Assembly (NCBI GenBank): GCA_039815415.1
Contig: JBCBZH010000287.1
Coordinates: 1 to 5,430, forward strand
DNA length: 5,430 bases
Source: JBCBZH01 sp039815415
GTDB lineage: Bacteria > Bacteroidota > Rhodothermia > Rhodothermales > Rubricoccaceae
Reading direction: 5' to 3'
Below, in pieces: positions 4,886 through 5,430 of the stretch (the stretch's first letter is position 1; each line of letters begins with the position of its first letter). The translations under genes and the position numbers were made by a program. Below the pieces are notes generated by a model. The model was not told the origin of the DNA and made no database searches. It saw only the letters and a program-made list of their open reading frames with translations.

Positions 4886-5430
4886 AGACCTCCTGAGCCC
4901 GAAGCAGCTCCGCACGTTCCGCCAGTCGAACGGGCGCATCAACCTTGCACACGGCTCCGTCCGCTCGGGCAAGTCCGTCGGCGTCGAGCAGTACCGCTGG
5001 CCCGCCTTCGTGCGCAACGGCCCGCCGGGGGATCTGCTCATGTCGGGCCGGACCATCAAGAGCCTGGAGCGCAACGTCCTCCGTCCGCTCCTGACGCTCT
5101 ACGGCCCCAAGCGCTTTACCTACTCCCTCGGCAAGAAGGAGGCACACCTGTTCGGGCGCCGCATCGAGCTGGAGGGTGCCAACGACGCCCGCGCAGAAGA
5201 GCGCATCCGGGGCATGACGCTCGCGGGCAAGCTCGACAACGAGGTCACGCTCTTCCCAGAGGGCTACGTCCGCGAGGGCATCAACCGCATGAGCGTGCCT
5301 GGCGCTCAGATGTTCGCCACCACCAACCCGGACAGCCCCTACCACTACCTCAAAACCGACTTCATCGACCGGGAGGCGGAGCTACGCGCCTCCGGCCTCG
5401 ATGTGCGCGTCTGGCACTACACGCTAGACG
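4869..5430 (+). CDS. terL: Phage terminase large subunit, N-terminal ATPase part (runs off window)
   Basis: TerL is the ATP-driven motor and nuclease that cuts and packages phage DNA into the capsid. The visible 187 residues match the N-terminal ATPase. LSPKQLRTFRQS (9-20) is followed by Walker A GSVRSGKS (29-36, Lys35) and a strand with the conserved ...LLMSGRTIKSLERNVLRPL pattern (56-74). The ERIRGMTLAG (111-120) segment precedes the expected Walker B. The coupling motif TTNPDSPYHYLKTDFI is at 151-166. The overall look is that of the PBSX/P27-like terminase families with the G-x-T-x-A-G-x-x-x-D-E pattern. At the Walker B site it reads KLDNEVTLFPE, so the usual Asp-Glu pair is Asn124-Glu125 with Asp123 one place earlier. 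The C-terminal nuclease lies beyond the window. The ATG overlaps the upstream gene by 17 bases, with GGGAAGG directly abutting it. Confidence 0.9.
   Translation, partial: MTTAIEDLLSPKQLRTFRQSNGRINLAHGSVRSGKSVGVEQYRWPAFVRNGPPGDLLMSGRTIKSLERNVLRPLLTLYGPKRFTYSLGKKEAHLFGRRIELEGANDARAEERIRGMTLAGKLDNEVTLFPEGYVREGINRMSVPGAQMFATTNPDSPYHYLKTDFIDREAELRASGLDVRVWHYTLD

Noticed and set aside
4067..5074. Long minus-strand ORF (335 aa) opposite the terminase genes.
   Set aside because: It lies antisense to the Walker A, TTNP and PKGN motif genes. Its residue make-up (Arg, Gly, Val, Ala) is that of a GC-rich shadow frame with no family pattern.
1..5430. Search for tRNA genes, a CRISPR array or a rho-independent terminator.
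   Set aside because: No evenly spaced direct repeats, no tRNA-like cloverleaf with a T-arm consensus, and no GC hairpin followed by a T-run were recognised by eye.

Overview
The window joins two DNA types. Positions 1 to about 857 are an AT-richer remnant of an IS3-family insertion sequence: the 3' part of orfA, a classic A6G -1 frameshift heptamer, and an orfB that stops just after its second catalytic aspartate. From about 858 to the end, the DNA is strongly GC-rich, with third codon positions dominated by C and G. It carries a tightly packed, one-strand cluster that reads as tailed-phage or prophage DNA. The two types meet in frame, so one long ORF (273-2552) begins as transposase and ends as a beta-helix, tail-spike-like protein.

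Layout of the phage part: the C-terminal bulk of a tail-spike-like protein with a terminal coiled coil (to 2552); a 193-aa protein with a C1q/TNF-like jelly-roll pattern (2552-3133); a 37-aa mini-protein (3133-3246); a 107-aa fibronectin-III-like protein (3260-3583); a 163-aa protein with a beta-sandwich N-terminus and seven exact-length decapeptide repeats (3586-4077); an 81-aa Ig-like protein (4100-4345); a possible 17-aa peptide (4345-4398); a 154-aa Cys/His plus PKGN-x-NA-x-x-HG-x-Y protein that is the likely small terminase (4421-4885); and the start of the large terminase (4869 to beyond 5430).

The genes probably work as an adhesion and decoration module of the virion (spike and small beta-rich proteins), followed by the DNA-packaging module. 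Adjacent genes touch or overlap (TAATG, TGATG, 17-nt overlap), which suggests translational coupling in one transcript.

Organism: the phage genes are GC-rich and most starts lack a convincing Shine-Dalgarno sequence. That would suit a phage of a GC-rich Bacteroidota/Rhodothermota-like host, but this is a weak inference. The most notable points are the decapeptide array, the near-identical C-terminal peptide IATLTVG-x-FTP shared by two neighbouring small proteins, the DNE variant at the expected Walker B site of the large terminase, and the IS/phage junction, which may be a real truncation or an assembly chimera.
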